A DNA stretch of 64,000 bases from Halomonas sp. (GTDB taxonomy: Bacteria > Pseudomonadota > Gammaproteobacteria > Pseudomonadales > Halomonadaceae), in NCBI RefSeq assembly GCF_029263665.1, contig NZ_JAJUFQ010000005.1, forward strand, positions 186,001 to 250,000. The letters run 5' to 3'. The first letter of the stretch is position 1; each line of letters starts with the position of its first letter. A program made the translations under genes and the position numbers. Under the pieces are notes generated by a model, which was given only the letters and a program-made list of their open reading frames with translations, was not told the DNA's origin and searched no databases. Positions 34,200 through 41,879 of this stretch are shown piece by piece.

Positions 34200-35714
34200 A
34201 TGTCCAGACTCCCCTTTTATCTGATCGTCGCCCTGTTGATGGTGGCGGGCATTGCCATGAGCATTCATCGGCATGTGCAATTCGAAGTTCCCTGGACACC
34301 AGGTGAACAGCGCCAGGTATGGGAAATCGAGGCCCAGGTAATTTTTGATGGTAATGGCGGTCCTGCCAAGGTGGATATGGCATTGCCCTCATCGCAACCT
34401 GGTTTTCGTGTTCTGACTGAACACACTGCTTCGCCCGGTTATGGACTGTCCTTCCTGCAGGAAGCGGGCGCCCGTCGTGCCGAATGGTCTACGCGTGAGG
34501 CCACCGGCGATCAGCGTCTGTACTACAGCGCCCAGGTCCTGGTCACTGACGACCTGCGCAAGGCGTCAGAAGCACCTGCGGTCACGAAGCTTCAGGAAGT
34601 GGCTTGGGAACGCCCCTATGACACCGCTGCTGAACAGGTCATCTCCGAAGCCTGGTCCCACTCCTCGGATGCCTCCACCTTCACTCGCGAGTTGATCTCC
34701 GAATTCACCGACGAGCGCCAGGGAGAGAATGCTCGCCTGTTGCTCACTCAGTTTGACCGTGTCCCCTTGCTGGTACGTTTGCTCAACCAGGCTGGCGTGC
34801 CTGCCCAGGAAGTCAGCGGCCTGATGCTGGAAGATGGCCGCCGTCGCCAGAGCCTGACCTCATGGCTGCAGATCTATGATGATGGCCGGCAGATGCTGTT
34901 CGACCCGGCCACTGGCGTCCAGGGACGTCCCGACAACCTGTTGATGTGGGAAAATGCCGGTCAGGCCGTGCTTGAAGTCGAAGGCGGCAGCAATTCTCGT
35001 ATTTCCTTCTCTATGCTGTCTCGCAACCAGCCGGCCGCCGCCGCTGTACGCAGCCAGCTGGCCGAAGACAATGACACTCTGCTGAACTTCTCCATTCATA
35101 GCCTGCCGCTGGAAGAACAGGCATTGTTCCAGACCATTCTGCTGATCCCCATCGGCGCTCTGGTGGTGGTGATTCTGCGCGTACTGGTCGGTCTCAAGAC
35201 CTCGGGTACCTTCATGCCCGTACTGATTGCCCTGGCCTTCATCCAGACCTCACTGCTGACAGGCCTGGTCGGTTTCCTGCTGGTGGTCGCTACCGGCCTG
35301 GTAATCCGAAGTTACCTTTCTCATCTCAACCTACTCCTGGTGGCGCGAGTCACGGCGGTGATCATAACCGTCATCGCCATCATCTCCATCTTCACGGTAG
35401 TGTCCTACCGCATGGGCCTCAACGCCGGCCTGACCATCACCTTCTTCCCGATGATCATCCTGTCCTGGACCATCGAGCGGATGTCTATCCTGTGGGAGGA
35501 AGAAGGTCCCAAGGAAGTCATCAAGCAAGGAGGCGGCAGCCTGATCACTGCTGTTCTGGCCTACCTGGCGATGAACAATCCCTGGATCCGCCATATCACC
35601 TTCAATTTCCTCGGGGTTCAGTTGATCCTGATGGCAATGATCCTGCTGCTTGGCAACTACACCGGTTACCGCCTGCTGGAGCTGCGCCGCTTCAAGCCGG
35701 TCACGGAGGACTAA
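34200..35714 (+). CDS. inactive transglutaminase-like domain fused to 7 transmembrane helices
   Basis: A 504-residue membrane protein. One N-terminal helix anchors a periplasmic region with a transglutaminase-like fold (about residues 30-260), in which the segment NQAGVPAQEVSGLMLEDGRR and the later LFDPATGVQG keep the fold while the Cys-His-Asp triad is not evident. About seven hydrophobic helices follow from residue 310 (LLIPIGALVVVILRVLVG onward). This matches the family 'inactive transglutaminase fused to 7TM', always linked to a RimK-like ATP-grasp enzyme and the retropepsin. The function is unknown, and a role in peptide or glutamate tagging of an envelope component is inferred. Confidence 0.83.
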   Translation: MSRLPFYLIVALLMVAGIAMSIHRHVQFEVPWTPGEQRQVWEIEAQVIFDGNGGPAKVDMALPSSQPGFRVLTEHTASPGYGLSFLQEAGARRAEWSTREATGDQRLYYSAQVLVTDDLRKASEAPAVTKLQEVAWERPYDTAAEQVISEAWSHSSDASTFTRELISEFTDERQGENARLLLTQFDRVPLLVRLLNQAGVPAQEVSGLMLEDGRRRQSLTSWLQIYDDGRQMLFDPATGVQGRPDNLLMWENAGQAVLEVEGGSNSRISFSMLSRNQPAAAAVRSQLAEDNDTLLNFSIHSLPLEEQALFQTILLIPIGALVVVILRVLVGLKTSGTFMPVLIALAFIQTSLLTGLVGFLLVVATGLVIRSYLSHLNLLLVARVTAVIITVIAIISIFTVVSYRMGLNAGLTITFFPMIILSWTIERMSILWEEEGPKEVIKQGGGSLITAVLAYLAMNNPWIRHITFNFLGVQLILMAMILLLGNYTGYRLLELRRFKPVTED

Positions 35715-35747
35715 GTCATGTCTCACGGAGGACCAGGCCATGCGTAA
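35701..35747 (+). repeat. 22-bp tandem duplication of ribosome-binding region with 9-codon mini-ORF
   Basis: TCACGGAGGAC occurs at 35701 and 35723 (22-bp period), each followed by a similar stretch ending in ATG. The first ATG (35718) opens a mini-ORF, MSHGGPGHA, stopping at 35747, which overlaps the true start of the ATP-grasp gene at 35740 in another frame. This may couple translation of the two flanking genes. Confidence 0.5.
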
Positions 35748-36726
35748 CTGGACCAGCCCAGGCAAGCTGAAGGCCAAGGGCATCATTGGCATGAACCGGA
35801 GGAACATCCGCTACATCGGTCGCTACAACGACCGCAGGCTGTATCCTCTTGTCGATGACAAGCTCAAGACCAAGTTGCTGGCTCAAGAGTACGGCATCAC
35901 CACCCCGGGACTGATTGGCACTGTCACCACTCAGTTTGGTGTCCAGCATATTGCCGAGATGCTTGCCGGCCACAATGGCTTTGTGATCAAGCCCGCCAAG
36001 GGCAGCGGCGGCAAGGGCATCCTGGTGATCGAGAAGGTCGTGGGCAAGCACTTCCTCAAGCCCAGCGGGGCCGAACTGGATATCGAAGATGTGGAACGTC
36101 ATGTCTCCAACATCCTGTCCGGATTGTACTCCCTCGGCGGCTCCCCGGACGTTGCCCTTGTCGAAGCGCTGATCAACTTCGATACCAGTTTCGCCGAATA
36201 CACCTATGAAGGCGTGCCGGACATTCGCGTCATCGTCTTCAAGGGCTATCCGGTAATGGCCATGATGCGCCTGTCCACTGCAGCTTCGGACGGCAAGGCC
36301 AACCTCCACCAAGGCGCCGTCGGGGTTGGCATCGATATCGCCAGCGGACGTGCCGTACGTGGAGTGCAGTTCGATCGTTCGCGTACGGATCACCCGGATA
36401 CCGGACACGAGCTTTCCAGCTTGCACATCAACGGCTGGACCAAACTGCTGGAGCTGGCCTCGGGGTGCTATGAAATGACGGGACTCGGCTACCTGGGAAC
36501 CGACATGGTCCTCGATCGAGATCACGGCCCCATGCTGCTGGAGCTCAATGCACGCCCGGGCCTGGCCATCCAGATGGCCAATGGTGAAGGGCTGCGCAGC
36601 CGGCTGGACCTGATCGAGCGTCAGCCGGAAGGTGTTCCCGTCGCTGAACGGGTGGCCTTCTCCCAGCAGCATTTCGCCCGCCAGGGTGAGCTACAGGTAG
36701 AAAAGGAAGTTCCTGCCGCTGTCTAG
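35740..36726 (+). CDS. RimK-like ATP-grasp ligase (alpha-L-glutamate ligase-related)
   Basis: A 328-residue cytoplasmic ATP-grasp enzyme. The ATP-binding lysines and glycine loop are in GFVIKPAKGSGGKGILVIEK, an ADP-contacting block is in DVALVEALINFDTSFAEYTY, and the Mg-binding MLLELNARPGLAIQMAN sits near the C-terminus. Relatives add glutamate or similar amino acids to peptides or proteins. The start at 35740 has GGAGGA 7-8 bases upstream. It completes the conserved trio, and the product acted on by the retropepsin and 7TM partner is not known. Confidence 0.85.
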   Translation: MRNWTSPGKLKAKGIIGMNRRNIRYIGRYNDRRLYPLVDDKLKTKLLAQEYGITTPGLIGTVTTQFGVQHIAEMLAGHNGFVIKPAKGSGGKGILVIEKVVGKHFLKPSGAELDIEDVERHVSNILSGLYSLGGSPDVALVEALINFDTSFAEYTYEGVPDIRVIVFKGYPVMAMMRLSTAASDGKANLHQGAVGVGIDIASGRAVRGVQFDRSRTDHPDTGHELSSLHINGWTKLLELASGCYEMTGLGYLGTDMVLDRDHGPMLLELNARPGLAIQMANGEGLRSRLDLIERQPEGVPVAERVAFSQQHFARQGELQVEKEVPAAV

Positions 36727-36789
36727 CCTGCTGGCCCGCACCGCGGCAGCAGCGTAGACTGATGATCCGAGAATCGATACCTGGACAAC

Positions 36790-37236
36790 ATGACCGATAC
36801 TGCATTGCTCCACCAGGCTGAACAGCATTGTGCACGCCGTGGTGTCCGTTTCACTCCGATTCGGCGCCGCGTGCTCGAACTGATCGCAGAGACCAGCGGG
36901 GGCCTGAAGGCCTACGACCTGCTGGATCGGCTTGCCACCGAACATGCCGCAGCTCGTCCTCCCACGGTGTACCGCGCCCTGGAGTTTCTGATTGATCAGG
37001 GACTCGTGCATCGCATCGAGTCACTCAATGCCTATGTCGCCTGCCACTGTCCAGAGCATACACATCGCTTTCAACTGCTGATCTGCCGCGACTGCGGCAG
37101 AGTCGAAGAACTGCACCTCGACGAGATCAACGACCAACTGGCATCCCGGGCCCATGAGCTAGGCTTCCAGGTCCAGCGCCAGACCATTGAGCTGCTTGGT
37201 TTGTGCCAGGATTGTCGTCAGAGCCCTCAGCGATAG
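36790..37236 (+). CDS. zur: zinc uptake regulator Zur (Fur family)
   Basis: A 148-residue Fur-family repressor. The DNA-binding half reads [20 protein letters not shown] and then [20 protein letters not shown]. The metal half has [20 protein letters not shown], with the structural CxxC, and a second CQDC at the end. The early His-rich block and the lack of the Fur-type HHDH motif point to Zur. It would repress zinc acquisition genes when zinc is plentiful. HisI follows 53 bp downstream. No Zur box is seen immediately upstream of zur itself. Confidence 0.82.
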   Translation: MTDTALLHQAEQHCARRGVRFTPIRRRVLELIAETSGGLKAYDLLDRLATEHAAARPPTVYRALEFLIDQGLVHRIESLNAYVACHCPEHTHRFQLLICRDCGRVEELHLDEINDQLASRAHELGFQVQRQTIELLGLCQDCRQSPQR

Positions 37237-37289
37237 AAAAGAGCCATCAGCGTCAGCGACATAAAAGCCCCTTTTACTGGACCCGAGTC

Positions 37290-37733
37290 ATGAGTGACAC
37301 CTTCAAGCGTCTTGAACGCGCCGCCCCCGACACTCGCCTCCCCATCAATGAAGTTCTGGATGCCGTCCGCTTCAATGATGATGGCCTGATACCCGCCATT
37401 GCCCAGCAGCATGACAGCGGAGAAGTGCTGATGATGGCCTGGATGAATCGCGAGGCACTGGAAGAAACCCTGAATACTGGCCGTGTCTGCTACTTTTCAC
37501 GCTCGCGCCAGAAGCTGTGGCGAAAAGGGGAATCCTCAGGACAGCAGCAGCATTTGAAGAGCGCCGCCCTGGACTGTGATGGTGATACACTGTTGCTGCA
37601 GGTCGATCAAACAGGCCCGGCTTGCCACACTGGACGCAAGAGCTGCTTCTATGTCGGCCTGGAGGGGAATCAGGCTCGAGTCACCAGCTCACCACTGATT
37701 GATCCTGATACGCTCTATTCTTCCAAGGGCTGA
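37290..37733 (+). CDS. hisI: phosphoribosyl-AMP cyclohydrolase HisI-type
   Basis: A 147-residue enzyme of histidine synthesis that opens the adenine ring of phosphoribosyl-AMP. Family landmarks are [35 protein letters not shown], and [20 protein letters not shown] followed by GRKSCFY. The Asp and Cys metal ligands of the standard zinc enzyme are all kept. The gene is not with other his genes but follows zur, as do extra hisI copies in some Zur regulons. The ATG at 37290 is preferred because 37203 lies inside zur. A second, housekeeping hisI probably exists elsewhere. Confidence 0.87.
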   Translation: MSDTFKRLERAAPDTRLPINEVLDAVRFNDDGLIPAIAQQHDSGEVLMMAWMNREALEETLNTGRVCYFSRSRQKLWRKGESSGQQQHLKSAALDCDGDTLLLQVDQTGPACHTGRKSCFYVGLEGNQARVTSSPLIDPDTLYSSKG

Positions 37734-37781
37734 CTGGCAACTCAGCCTATCAAGGCTTGCTGGCCTAGCGAGGCAAACACC

Positions 37782-38171
37782 ATGTGCAGCGAGAAGAGAA
37801 CAGATGCCGCTTTCGGCGCTCAGGCCTCCCTGCTGTGGCGCTGTCTCGCCCTGCCTGCCGTGGTGTTGATCAAAGCCTATCAGCTATTGATCAGCCCCAT
37901 TCTCGGACCCCGCTGCCGTTACTGGCCAAGCTGTTCCCATTACGGCAAGGAGGCCATTCAGGTTCATGGACCACTCAAGGGGGGCTGGCTGACCTTCACG
38001 CGCATCATGCGCTGCCGCCCCGGCGGAGGCAGTGGCATCGACCCAGTCCCTGGCGGACCGAGCGAAGCCATGTGTCGGGAAGACCCGGAGCTCGATGCAC
38101 AGTTTCGTCCCATTGCTCCCTCGGTCGCTCCTGAACCTCAACAGCAATCCGACAGAACCGGGGATAAATAA
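37782..38171 (+). CDS. yidD: membrane protein insertion efficiency factor YidD-like, orphan copy
   Basis: A 129-residue protein with the YidD core: [20 protein letters not shown], then [20 protein letters not shown] and GIDPVP. Family members have an amphipathic helix and aid YidC-dependent insertion. The length exceeds the usual 70-90 residues because of N- and C-terminal extensions. The usual yidD lies between rnpA and yidC near the origin, so this copy by zur and hisI is likely a paralogue. Its stop abuts that of the convergent GNAT gene. Confidence 0.82.
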   Translation: MCSEKRTDAAFGAQASLLWRCLALPAVVLIKAYQLLISPILGPRCRYWPSCSHYGKEAIQVHGPLKGGWLTFTRIMRCRPGGGSGIDPVPGGPSEAMCREDPELDAQFRPIAPSVAPEPQQQSDRTGDK

Positions 38172-38172
38172 C

Positions 38173-38748
38173 CTAGGAAGAAGAAGCACCGGGACGTGTC
38201 CCTGCCCCCTCACCCAGAGCCCGCTGCATCAAGACGGTATCCACCCATCGGCCATGTTTGAAGCCAACAGCATGGAATGTTCCGGCCATCGCGAACCCCA
38301 TTCGCTGGTGCAACGCAATGGATGCTGCGTTCTCACTGTTGCCGATCACTGCCAACATCTGCCGCCACGGCCCCTTTTCGCAGCGTTTGATCAACGCTTC
38401 CAACAGAGCACTACCGACGCCATTGCCACCACAACCTTCGGCAACATACACAGAATTCTCGACACTGAACCGGTAGGCTGCACGCGGCCGATAGCTTGCC
38501 GCATAGGCATAGCCGACGATGTCGCCACGGTGCTCTGCCACCAGGAATGGCAACCCTGCATCGAGAATAACCTGGCGCCTTGCCATCAACTCATCGACAG
38601 CAGGAGGGACTTCCTCGAAAGTGGCCAGCCCGTGCAGGACATGGTGCGCATAAATGCTCTGCACCGCAGCCATGTCAGAGTCATTGGCATCACGCACCAG
38701 AAGAGGCTGATGACCAGAATCTGTGCCAACACCACCTACCACGTCCAT
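38173..38748 (-). CDS. GNAT acetyltransferase of the phosphinothricin / methionine-sulfoximine (PAT) type
   Basis: A 191-residue acetyltransferase. The start LLVRDANDSDMAAVQSIYAH and HHVLHGLATFEEVPP are characteristic of the PAT/MddA/YncA group. Motif A is NSVYVAEGCGGNGVGSALLE, motif B is NSENAASIALHQRMGFAMAG, and the end reads VGFKHGRWVDTVLMQR. Such enzymes N-acetylate phosphinothricin, methionine sulfone or similar compounds. The true substrate is unknown. Confidence 0.85.
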   Translation of the reverse strand: MDVVGGVGTDSGHQPLLVRDANDSDMAAVQSIYAHHVLHGLATFEEVPPAVDELMARRQVILDAGLPFLVAEHRGDIVGYAYAASYRPRAAYRFSVENSVYVAEGCGGNGVGSALLEALIKRCEKGPWRQMLAVIGNSENAASIALHQRMGFAMAGTFHAVGFKHGRWVDTVLMQRALGEGAGTRPGASSS

Positions 38749-38802
38749 TCCTCCTGCTCGAGTTGACCTCGCATGCTCAGTCTTATCTATATCCGGGTCA
38801 TC

Positions 38803-39231
38803 TTATGCCGCTGCTTCCTGGTGGGCGACCTGATAGATGCGCTCCAGCATGCTGTTGAGGCCATTGCTGCGTGTCGGCGAGAGATGCTTGTCCAGTCCCA
38901 GATCCTTGAGGAAGTGGGGGCTGGTGCCGACAATATCTGACGGCATGCGGTCATTGTAGATACGCATCAATACCGCGATGAGACCAGATACGATGGCAGC
39001 ATCAGAAATGGCATCGAAGTGCAACGCATCACCACGACGTTCGTGACGCATCCAGACATTCGACTGGCAACCCTGAATTTTCAATTCATCCAGTTTCCAG
39101 TCGTCGGGAAAGGCCGGCAACGCCTTGCCCATATCAATGATGTACTGATAGCGGTCCATCCAGTTGTCGAACAGTTCGAACTCTTCGAGCAGTTCCTGCT
39201 GAGCTTGTTCTGCGGTGGTAATGCTGGTCAT
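38803..39231 (-). CDS. sufE: SufE-family cysteine desulfurase acceptor
   Basis: A 142-residue SufE-like protein that accepts persulfide sulfur from a cysteine desulfurase for Fe-S cluster assembly. FELFDNWMDRYQYIIDMGK and LPAFPDDWKLDELKIQGCQS carry the family signature, with the acceptor cysteine in GCQSNVW. It is encoded away from sufABCDS, so it may serve another desulfurase such as CsdA. No operon partner is seen. Confidence 0.88.
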   Translation of the reverse strand: MTSITTAEQAQQELLEEFELFDNWMDRYQYIIDMGKALPAFPDDWKLDELKIQGCQSNVWMRHERRGDALHFDAISDAAIVSGLIAVLMRIYNDRMPSDIVGTSPHFLKDLGLDKHLSPTRSNGLNSMLERIYQVAHQEAAA

Positions 39232-39335
39232 GGTGCCTCCGGAATCGTTGCCTCGATTATACCTCCCAGAGGCACCCTCGTCCCAGGCTCAACAATCTCT
39301 CGCTGGACTTTTATGCGAGACTTGCACGACAGTCT

Positions 39336-39971
39336 CTACACAAGCCGTTCAAGTGCCTGCCGGAAGCGGGCAGTCAGCTCGGCTTGGTCGAGCGGCTCCT
39401 CCGCCGTATTCTGCATCAGTTGACGGAAGACTCCGTCGATCATGGCATAGCCCAGCGAAGGAGCCAGTCCCCCTTGGGAAGAAGCAGCGCGCAGGGCCAC
39501 ACCGAGCGTCCGATTAAGCTTGTCCTCGATCTCCGCTACCACAGGTCGGAACGTTGGATCAAACATCGCCTGGCTACGAATGTCATACCACAGCCGGTGG
39601 GTGGATAGATCATCGGTGATCGACCTCGCCAGCTCCGCAGCCAGGCTATCGAGAATCCTGTTGGGCGCGGTATAGCCACTTACGGCACTCTCGATACGAC
39701 CGATGAACTCAGCCTTGTAGAGACGTACGCAATAGGTGATCAGCTCCACCTTGTCGGTAAAGTAATAGGTCAGGCTGCCCAGCGACATACCGGAGTGCTC
39801 GGCAATGTCACGCATGGTGGTATTGGCATACCCCAGGCGTTTCAAAGCATCCAAGGTGCTGACAGCAATCTCGGCCTTCTTCGACTCTCGCTTGGCCGCC
39901 TTGCGCTGCGCACGTTCCTCGAGTTTGGTTGCTGAATGTGGCAGATCCGGATCTGAAAGTCGTTGATTCAT
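39336..39971 (-). CDS. TetR-family transcriptional regulator
   Basis: A 211-residue regulator. A charged N-terminal extension precedes the helix-turn-helix STLDALKRLGYANTTMRDIA, then HSGMSLGSLTYYFTDKVELI. The C-terminal domain (LSTHRLWYDIRSQAMFDPTF) matches the BetI/TetR_C_6-like group. It lies 171 bp downstream of the alcohol-oxidation operon on the same strand and may regulate it. The ligand is unknown. Confidence 0.85.
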   Translation of the reverse strand: MNQRLSDPDLPHSATKLEERAQRKAAKRESKKAEIAVSTLDALKRLGYANTTMRDIAEHSGMSLGSLTYYFTDKVELITYCVRLYKAEFIGRIESAVSGYTAPNRILDSLAAELARSITDDLSTHRLWYDIRSQAMFDPTFRPVVAEIEDKLNRTLGVALRAASSQGGLAPSLGYAMIDGVFRQLMQNTAEEPLDQAELTARFRQALERLV

Positions 39972-40142
39972 CTGCTCGTCTACTCTGGTATCTGTATCTC
40001 CCGACGGAGATCAATGCATGTGTGGGGCAGGCAAGCTTTGCCCTGAAATGCTGCCCTGACCGTTCTGTTCAAGCCGACTGCAGAGGCTGGCCCAGAACGG
40101 CAAGGGCACTATTCTCTACTGTTCTCACTCTCGGCTGTGGAA

Positions 40143-41879
40143 CTAGCCCAGCAACGAGTGAAAGAAAAGTCGAGGCAGCTTCCACCAGCTCGGAGAATGG
40201 TAGAAATCAACCAACAGCTGCGCTACTCGATCCTGACGTCGGTTGGTGATGAACCATACTGGCCGAGGCAGCAAGGTTGGTCGACCACTCAGCAGGGTGC
40301 GCGGGAATGGCCGAAACGGCGCCTCGACGATGGTACGTTCCGTTTTCTCCAGCATGAGGCAATTATGCACAGTGCCAATACCACTCTGCACATCCTCCAG
40401 GGTATGACCCGGGAAGGCACCCCAGGGACATGGCGCCAGCAGAAAGCCAATACCCGACCAGGTATTGATGGCGATAGTGCCGTAGCGCAGGTCAGCGATG
40501 AGCGCCTCGAAACGCCGCTTGCCGATTGCGCGGCGAGTGTCCGGATGGATGACGATGTTGGCGCCCAGAGTGCCGTGTAATTTCTCGTTGGCATAATCGA
40601 TTGCCGAGCGCAGATAACTTTCAGCGCCCGAAGCATCAAGCTCTGTGACTGACATGGCCGGCCCGAATACCTCAGCTTCCCGAAAATAATCGGCATCGTT
40701 GGTTTTGGCCATGATCACCGGCAACGTTTCTCCTCGCCTGACTTCGACAGGATCACCGGCCTTTTCGCGAAATGCCGCCAACCGATCCTCGGCGCCCGGA
40801 TAATAGGCCGGGCGCGTTGAACTCGCCATGACCGACTTCATCTGCTCCAGCAATTTGGCACCATGCTCCCAGCCACGCGGCATGATCAGCACCTGGCAGG
40901 CGACACAATTGAACCCCGAGTTCTGCAGCTTCTGTGTCGCCAGTTGTTCGGCCTGGAAGGCAATATCCGCCTTGCTCCATGGACCGGGCACTACGATGGT
41001 CGGACACACAGCACCCAACTCCGAGGTGAATCGCTTGCGATTGCGTGGCGTGCCAGCCTCGCGGTTACGCCTCGCTTCCTCGCCAGTGCCCCAGACGATG
41101 GCATCATGAGTCGCCTGAGAGCCAGTGATATGCATCTCTTCAACATACGGATGATCGGTCAGCCAGGCGCCTACAGCACCATCGCCCTTGACGATATGCA
41201 ATGCATTGCGATCGATCAGCGCTGCTAGCGCCTTTTCAAGGAATGGCAACAGATAATCGTTAACCGGATTCAGTTTGAGCAGGCAGACCTGGTTTTCGAC
41301 AAACAGCTTGTAGAACACATCCAACGGTGCGATGGAAGCTACATTACCGGCACCGAGAATCAGCGCCACCTTGCCTTCCCGCTTATCCTCGGGCTCGTCA
41401 TAGGCTAGCGCGGCATGCTCGGCGAGATTGGCCTCGGTAATGCCTGGCTGCATCCACACATCTGCTGATACGCCAGATAACAATAGTTGATCCCAGAGAT
41501 TGGCAGGCGTCACACGCAGTGACACACGGCCGCCTGGTGCGCGGCGACGCGGAATCCGTGCAAGAAAGGCCTTTCTTTCCATCAGCTCCAGGGTGTTTAT
41601 CAACCCGTTGCAGCCCGCCATCATCGCGCCAGGACCAGCCAGCCACTCCTCACCGGCCAGAGGATCGCCTGGCATCAGGCCTTTGGCCTTCGACGCCGCC
41701 ATGGCCCATTCTGCAGCCACTTCCAACAAGGCATCCTTGATCTGTTGGAGGATAGCCAGCCGCTCCTCCACCGACGTTCGTGCCCATTGATGTCTAGCGC
41801 TGAACAACGACGCCAATGCTGCCTCATGCTGGGGGTACAGGGAAGTCGTTGTCACCATATCCTGCTCTGCCGTTGTCAT
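40143..41879 (-). CDS. aldehyde dehydrogenase family protein
   Basis: A 578-residue ALDH of a divergent, longer group. Cofactor and catalytic landmarks are VALILGAGNVASIAPLDVFY, HITGSQATHDAIVWG, RKRFTSELGAVCPTIVVPG (Glu) and LQNSGFNCVACQVLI (Cys). The C-terminal 80 residues extend beyond the usual ALDH core. It overlaps the acyl-CoA synthetase stop by 4 bases (ATGA). In the operon the order would be alcohol to aldehyde (GMC), aldehyde to acid (this enzyme), and acid to acyl-CoA (synthetase). The substrate chain length is not known. Confidence 0.8.
   Translation of the reverse strand: MTTAEQDMVTTTSLYPQHEAALASLFSARHQWARTSVEERLAILQQIKDALLEVAAEWAMAASKAKGLMPGDPLAGEEWLAGPGAMMAGCNGLINTLELMERKAFLARIPRRRAPGGRVSLRVTPANLWDQLLLSGVSADVWMQPGITEANLAEHAALAYDEPEDKREGKVALILGAGNVASIAPLDVFYKLFVENQVCLLKLNPVNDYLLPFLEKALAALIDRNALHIVKGDGAVGAWLTDHPYVEEMHITGSQATHDAIVWGTGEEARRNREAGTPRNRKRFTSELGAVCPTIVVPGPWSKADIAFQAEQLATQKLQNSGFNCVACQVLIMPRGWEHGAKLLEQMKSVMASSTRPAYYPGAEDRLAAFREKAGDPVEVRRGETLPVIMAKTNDADYFREAEVFGPAMSVTELDASGAESYLRSAIDYANEKLHGTLGANIVIHPDTRRAIGKRRFEALIADLRYGTIAINTWSGIGFLLAPCPWGAFPGHTLEDVQSGIGTVHNCLMLEKTERTIVEAPFRPFPRTLLSGRPTLLPRPVWFITNRRQDRVAQLLVDFYHSPSWWKLPRLFFHSLLG

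Noticed and set aside
35716..36672. Minus-strand 318-residue reading frame
   Set aside because: It is antisense to the ATP-grasp gene, which has clear catalytic motifs and a good ribosome-binding site.
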